Shown here piece by piece: positions 59,421 through 64,000 of a stretch of 64,000 bases of DNA; the stretch's first letter is position 1; every line of letters begins with the position of its first letter. This stretch comes from Ovis canadensis (taxonomy: Eukaryota; Chordata; Mammalia; Artiodactyla; Bovidae). Both the position numbers and the translations under genes were made by a program. A model generated the notes under the pieces. It saw nothing but the letters and a program-made list of their open reading frames with translations, searched no databases and was not told the origin of the DNA. The stretch lies in NCBI RefSeq assembly GCF_042477335.2, contig NC_091247.1, positions 223,038,001 to 223,102,000 on the forward strand, in the 5' to 3' direction.

Positions 59421-59667
59421 CCCCGAGTGTTTGTGTTGTGGTTTTGGGGGAGGGAGGCGGAGGGGAAAGTTTGTTTATTTTGTTTTTAGTTTCTGGGGTC
59501 CCCGTGTTTCTCGGAGGTGAAGCGGGAGGGATTGACCCCCTCCCCCGAGCCTCTCAGTCCCCCTACTACGTCGCCTCCATAGCCTGCGAAGGAGCGGGGA
59601 CCGCGCGCATCGCAGCGCATCGCCTCACAGCGGAACGCCGCGCACTCGGAGCCGGCACGGCTCGGCG
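59420..59667 (+). other. TNRC6B: TNRC6B non-coding exon 1 (start approximate)
   Basis: TNRC6B encodes a GW182-family protein that binds Argonaute and recruits deadenylases in miRNA silencing. Only its 5' end is in this window. A GC-rich exon-like segment ends at CTCGGCG|GTGAGTG, with a consensus donor at 59668. I see no convincing start codon here, which agrees with a 5' UTR exon followed by a very long first intron, as in human. The 5' border is a guess from the end of the CCAAT/GC-box cluster. Confidence 0.6.
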
Positions 59668-61339
59668 GTGAGTGAGGACCGACGGCCACCGCCGCCCTTC
59701 CCCTCCCCCCGCTCACCGCCCAGTCAGAGCCGGGCGGCCGGGTGGGCGAGGACGTCCGCGGGAGCGCGCGGCGCGGGGCCGGCCTGTCAAGCTGAGGTGC
59801 AGCGTGTGCGTGTCCTCGCGAGTGAGCGCGCGCGGCGGGGAGGGGGCCGGGAGGGGCGTGAGCGCGCGCGGGGCCGGCGGGGGCGGCGGCGTTGGGCGCG
59901 CGCTCCGCGGGGCGGGCGTCTGGTGGGTTTGACCCCCGGGCGGGGAGGGACGCTGGCGAGGTCCGCGCTCGGGGCAGGGGCGCCCGGAATGGCCGGGTCG
60001 GGGCGGGCGGGCGCACGCGGCGGCGGCGGGCGTCACGCGCCGGCAGGTGTGAGCTGGGGGAGGGCTTCCGGGTGGGCCGGTCAAGTCGAGTTCGCTTCCC
60101 GTCGCCGGGGCACCTCGAGGCCGGGAGGGGTCCCCATCGCGGCGGAGAGCCGAGGCCCACGGAGGCGCGTCGGGGCCCCTTGCGCGTCAGGCCTCGGAGC
60201 CTCCCTGTCCCCACCTGTGTGCAGGACCTGCGTGACAGAGTGAATGCGCTCCCCTGCCCAACCCTGGCCGGGGGTCCCAACTCCACCCCTCACCCCGGAG
60301 CCCTGCCTGTGTGGCCTCCTAAGAGTCGATTAACTCTTCCCCAGGGAACGGAGGGCGAGGAGACTATCATCGGACGACCAGCCAAAAGTGTTTTCTGCCA
60401 TTCCCTGGTCCTGCGCCCTTGGTTTCAAACTAGTGGGTTTCCACAGTGGGCTGAAATGGACTATGTAGTGGCTGAAGACACCCAATAATGGTAGCCTCTT
60501 GTCAGTGACCTTAAGGCCCAGCCCATCCTCGGTTATTTGAACACCAGGAGTTAGTCTAGGTCTTTTCAGGCTCCCTGCTTTTTCACGTATCTGCCGGCTG
60601 CACTATTACTTTTAAGCCTCGGTGCTAAAGGTTGAAGCCAGGTATAAGGTGAATTCAAGTTGGCGATTTGCTTACAATATAGGCAAAATATAGAACAAAA
60701 TTAGCCAGAGATGTTTCTCCATAGTCAGTGAATAAAACGTTGTTAATTACTGTTCCCCTTCCCCAGTAGTTAAGCACACAGAAATAAGATATATAGAAAT
60801 CTTACATTTTAGCATTTTGTGCAAGTTTAACAATAGCGGCTGTTTTCTTCCTAGTTGTGGGGAATTTCAATAGGATGATAGTTTCCTAATGATTCGGGTG
60901 GCTTTGGCACTATGTTTAGCTTTTGGTAGTGTTACGTAAATGGCTCTTAAAAAGCAGAACTTTTAGCACGTTGACACCTCTACCGTGTGCGTTGTCTCAC
61001 TAGATAGGTAGTAGAAGAGTCGTGAATGTAGTAGGTCCATACACTAAGGCAAGTATCCAGAACACGAATCAGACTGGTTTGTTCCACTTAGAATACAGTG
61101 ATGATGTGATGCCTTTAAAATAATTTTTTAGTTCTTGACTCTTTTTAAGTGCTTGTCCCAAACATTTGAGCAGCAAAGTTTCTGATGGGTCTAAAGGAGA
61201 AGAAATTCCCAAGCGGCTTTTCTAAGGTAGCACATAAATGTCATGCCCTTTGGGAGGTGGGTTGGGAAATATTTTTGTCCTCATTCAAATGGAAGCACTT
61301 AAAAATCTTTTAAATCAGAACAGTGCCATTTGTTCAAAT

Positions 61340-61520
61340 GGTAATGATAACGTTAGCTAACTTTTTTTTTGGTGTGCTTTGTCTATGCCAACCTGCTTAT
61401 ATTTTTTACCTAGTACTTACCTCAAGCCTGTGAGGTCGGTATCATTACTGTTTTATGGATGGGAAAAACAGCCTCCAAAAGCCATAGAGCTAGGAATTAA
61501 AGGGCATCGGTTTAGTCTTC
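61340..61520 (-). repeat. MIR SINE, minus strand
   Basis: AATGATAACGTTAGCTAACT, AAGCCTGTGAGGTCGGTATC and CAAAAGCCATAGAGCTAGGA follow reversed MIR order. Confidence 0.72.
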
Positions 61521-62079
61521 AGTCTGATTTCAAACACTATGCATGTTCCATTTTGCACCCCCTCCCAAATTATCCAGAGGAAGAAATTCAGAAAGGACAC
61601 TGAGAAGCAGAAAGGGATGGGAAAAGGAAATGTGACTGATGATGAGGTTCTTCATATCTAACTTAAAAATTAATGAAACTCATTCTTAGTTTTTTAGAGA
61701 TTAGCATTTTTGCTGGTGTTACATCTAAGCTTTGTTTTAATTTCTTCCCTATTTAATTAAATTAAAGTGCCTTTCTTTCAGGGGTCAAGGCTTTCAGAGC
61801 CTTTTGCGCAGGTCTACACTTTGATACGTTGCTCTTGTCAATTAATCCTCCCAGGAACCAGGCACCATTCAGTTTTGTATCCAGCAGGGCGCTTGATACA
61901 TAGAATAGGAGCACAGTAAATGTCAGTTTACTTAAGAAACAGTTTGGAATGTCATGACTTAGGCTTCATTTTAGCGGTTTTAGTTTAATGGGACAGTAAA
62001 GAGAATAGCTCATGTGCTAAAGGCATGTTCTGGAAGAATACTTAAATGGAGCAGTTCATAGAGCCTGGGAAGTAAATTT

Positions 62080-62560
62080 TTTAATTTTGAAAATTTCTGT
62101 TATTAATATAGTAACATTCTGAATGTTAACACATGTACAGATTCATATAACCAGTGCCACAATCAGGGTACAGAATGGTTCCATCACTCTCCGAAGACTC
62201 CCTCATGCGCTGTCCCTTTTGAGAGCCCTGAATTCTGTCCCGGAGAGAAACACTGAGGATCAGACTCAGGCTCGTTTTGCTTTTTTTTTTTTTATCCCCT
62301 CTTTTCAACTACTTGAAAATGTTATTTACTTTTGGGATTTAAACTGTCACTTCTCTGTGTGTTAACCTCAGTATCCATGTCTGATCTCTCTTCCATTCTC
62401 TAGAACAACATCCATATTTACCTGCTGGTATTCTTCCCTAGTGCTTCATACTCAGTATGTTTAAGGTTGTGCCTCCCAGCCACTGTCTCCCAAATCAACT
62501 CTTCCATCAGATTTTTCTATATTTTTTGGTGGTGCCATCCTTCTCCCAACCTTGCAACCC
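62080..62560 (-). mobile_element. Old L1 3' region fragment, minus strand
   Basis: ACCAGTGCCACAATCAGGGT and ACAGAATGGTTCCATCACTC followed by CTCCCTCATGCGCTGTCCC resemble reversed old L1 sequence. Confidence 0.55.
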
Positions 62561-62571
62561 TGGAAAACTTG

Positions 62572-62767
62572 AAAGTGAAAGTCGCTCAGTCTTGTTCGAC
62601 TGTTGGTGACCCCGTCAACTATACAGTCCATGGAATTCTCCAGGCCAGAATACTAGTGTGGGTAGCCGTTCCCTTCTTCGGGGGATCTTCCCAACCCAGG
62701 GATCGAACACAGGTCTCCTGCATTGTAGGTGGATTCTTTACTGTCTGAGCCACCAGGGAAGCCCCAG
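62572..62767 (-). mobile_element. Bov-tA SINE with 10-bp target-site duplication
   Basis: Reversed SINE (AAAGTCGCTCAGTCTTGTTC to CACCAGGGAAGCC) flanked by GGAAAACTTG at 62562-62571 and 62768-62777. Confidence 0.93.
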
Positions 62768-62791
62768 GGAAAACTTGGGGCCTTATTATCT

Positions 62792-62902
62792 TTTGGCCAT
62801 GCCACACAGCATGTAGGTTTTAGTTTCCTGACCAGGGATCAAACCCATGCTGCCAATGCAGGCAGCATGGAGTCCTAACCACGGGCCCACCAGGGGAGTC
62901 CC
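62792..62902 (-). mobile_element. CHR-type SINE, minus strand
   Basis: TTGGCCATGCCACACAGCAT, TTTCCTGACCAGGGATCAAA and reversed head CACCAGGGGAGTCCC. Confidence 0.9.
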
Positions 62903-63039
62903 TTGAATGGCCTTGTATTATTACACTCTTACCCCAGACCAGGTATGTTGCTATTCAGCTACAAATGCTGGCTCCTGCCCCTTTGCTCCCAAGCCAGCTT
63001 CTGTTCAGGGGGCTGAGCAGACAGAGCACAGGTGGCTGA

Positions 63040-63570
63040 ACACTTGGAACCCATCAAGATTGGACCACTTCCCTGATCAGAACCCCTCACGGCTTCCCAT
63101 TGCACTTGGATCCATTCGAGATTTATTTTCTATCCCATGAGGCTGTGCAAGATCTGGCCTTCGCCTGCCTTTCCAGGCTTCTCACACCTTTTTTATGACC
63201 CACGTGCCTTCTTGACATTCTGATTACATAGCCTTTCTTTCAGTTGTCTGAATTACCCAAGCCTTTTCTAGCCTTAAGGTTTTTGTGCACAGGACTTTCC
63301 TGGCCTGGGCCATTACTCCCCCTGGTCTTCACCCACCTGACTTCAGGGTTCACATGAAATTGTCACTTCTTCAGAGAGTCTTTCCTTTATGACCTCATCT
63401 CACCACTCCCCTCCCCCTCAGATCTCTCAGAGCTTCCTGTTCTTTTGTCATAGTTCTCACCACTGTTTTTGATTCAGGACCATGTCTGTTTTGTTTCCTG
63501 TACCTCCAGAGCTGAACCAAGGACTAGGCATACAGCAGACTCCCAGTAAATATTTGTTGGCTGTGTTATG
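63040..63570 (+). repeat. L2 LINE 3' end, plus strand
   Basis: CTCACGGCTTCCCATTGCAC, GCAAGATCTGGCCTTCGCCT, CACTTCTTCAGAGAGTCTTT and CCAGTAAATATTTGTTGGCT occur in L2 order. Confidence 0.85.
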
Positions 63571-64000
63571 AGTCTGGGTGTTTGCTTTTATAATTTATTG
63601 CTATCTTGTAGCTTTTGGTAGCCTTCCTTTCTGCCTCCTACCTACTCTGAACTTGATCCCACTGGCAGAGGTCTTGCCACAGAGAAAGAGAGATCTGGAA
63701 TCGCTAAAGAGGACACCGATTTTGTTCTCCAGAATGGCATCTCTGCCTGGGAGCCCTTTGCACTGAGCCAGATGAGATCTAACCTAACTCTAAACCGGAG
63801 TTGGGCTCGCTAGTCCGCTGAGCAGTGCACCTTGGTCATCCAGGCTCACGTCAGTGCTTGCAGCTGTTCCTCTTCCCTCACCTCACCCTGCTCTTGGTTT
63901 TTCCCTCCTCTCTCCACCCAGCGTGGGACTTCTAAAGACCTTGTACACTTTCCAGCTGAACCCGCTTACCCTTTGACATTTGCCGGCCTTTTGACATTGA

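Larger units (their letters stand above)
59668..64000 (+). other. TNRC6B: Start of TNRC6B intron 1
   Basis: It begins with GTGAGTG in the CpG island, which extends to about 60210. 60250-61340 and 61520-62050 are AT-richer unique sequence with no gene seen. Repeats further on are listed separately, and 63571-64000 shows no recognised feature. Confidence 0.6.

Noticed and set aside
59486-60488. Long frames on both strands (266, 191, 198 codons) in the TNRC6B CpG island
   Set aside because: They are Arg/Pro/Gly/Ala-rich CpG-island artefacts that run through the exon 1 splice donor; no conserved domain is visible.

Overview
The window is nuclear DNA from a ruminant, almost certainly a bovid. It is crowded with ruminant-specific repeats: BovB (RTE) LINEs, Bov-tA and Bov-A2 SINEs, and artiodactyl tRNA-derived CHR-type SINEs. 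These lie among older mammalian repeats (MIR, L2, MER5, MER20, old L1). I see no bacterial, phage or CRISPR features. The order FAM83F then TNRC6B on the plus strand matches, from memory, the region orthologous to human 22q13.1. The exact species cannot be fixed from the sequence alone.

Layout. 1-8.5 kb is upstream intergenic DNA; it holds a 5S rRNA pseudogene (minus strand, 3897-3988) and a stack of SINE, BovB and MIR copies. 8.56-9.65 kb is the CpG-island promoter and first coding exon of FAM83F. Its five coding exons (9095-9595, 33604-33771, 34283-34404, 35237-35928, 44037-44086) all have GT/AG borders and consistent phase, and together encode 510 residues ending in the CAAX box CVIS. Intron 1 (24 kb) is a repeat graveyard that contains an inverted pair of BovB elements, a 2 kb antisense old L1, a young L1 3' end split by a SINE, and a repeat-poor block around 25.2-26.2 kb. 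Intron 4 (8.1 kb) holds the largest BovB copy (2.4 kb, with decayed reverse-transcriptase reading frames), itself interrupted by a Bov-A2 SINE.

From 44.1 kb come the FAM83F 3' UTR (candidate ATTAAA signal at 45581) and about 13.5 kb of intergenic DNA with a small isolated CpG-rich block at 50.85-51.13 kb. At 58.8-59.7 kb lies a CCAAT-box-rich CpG-island promoter and a non-coding first exon with a clean splice donor at 59668, which I assign to TNRC6B from synteny and position. The rest of the window is the start of TNRC6B intron 1.

Functionally, only FAM83F has coding sequence here: a DUF1669 scaffold that recruits casein kinase 1 and is targeted to membranes by C-terminal prenylation. TNRC6B, a GW182-family miRNA silencing scaffold, contributes only its promoter and first exon. 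I found no undescribed coding system. The observations most worth checking are structural: inverted repeats, a template-switch scar, nested insertions with target-site duplications, an orphan CpG block, a dense CCAAT array, and the splice architecture of the CAAX exon.
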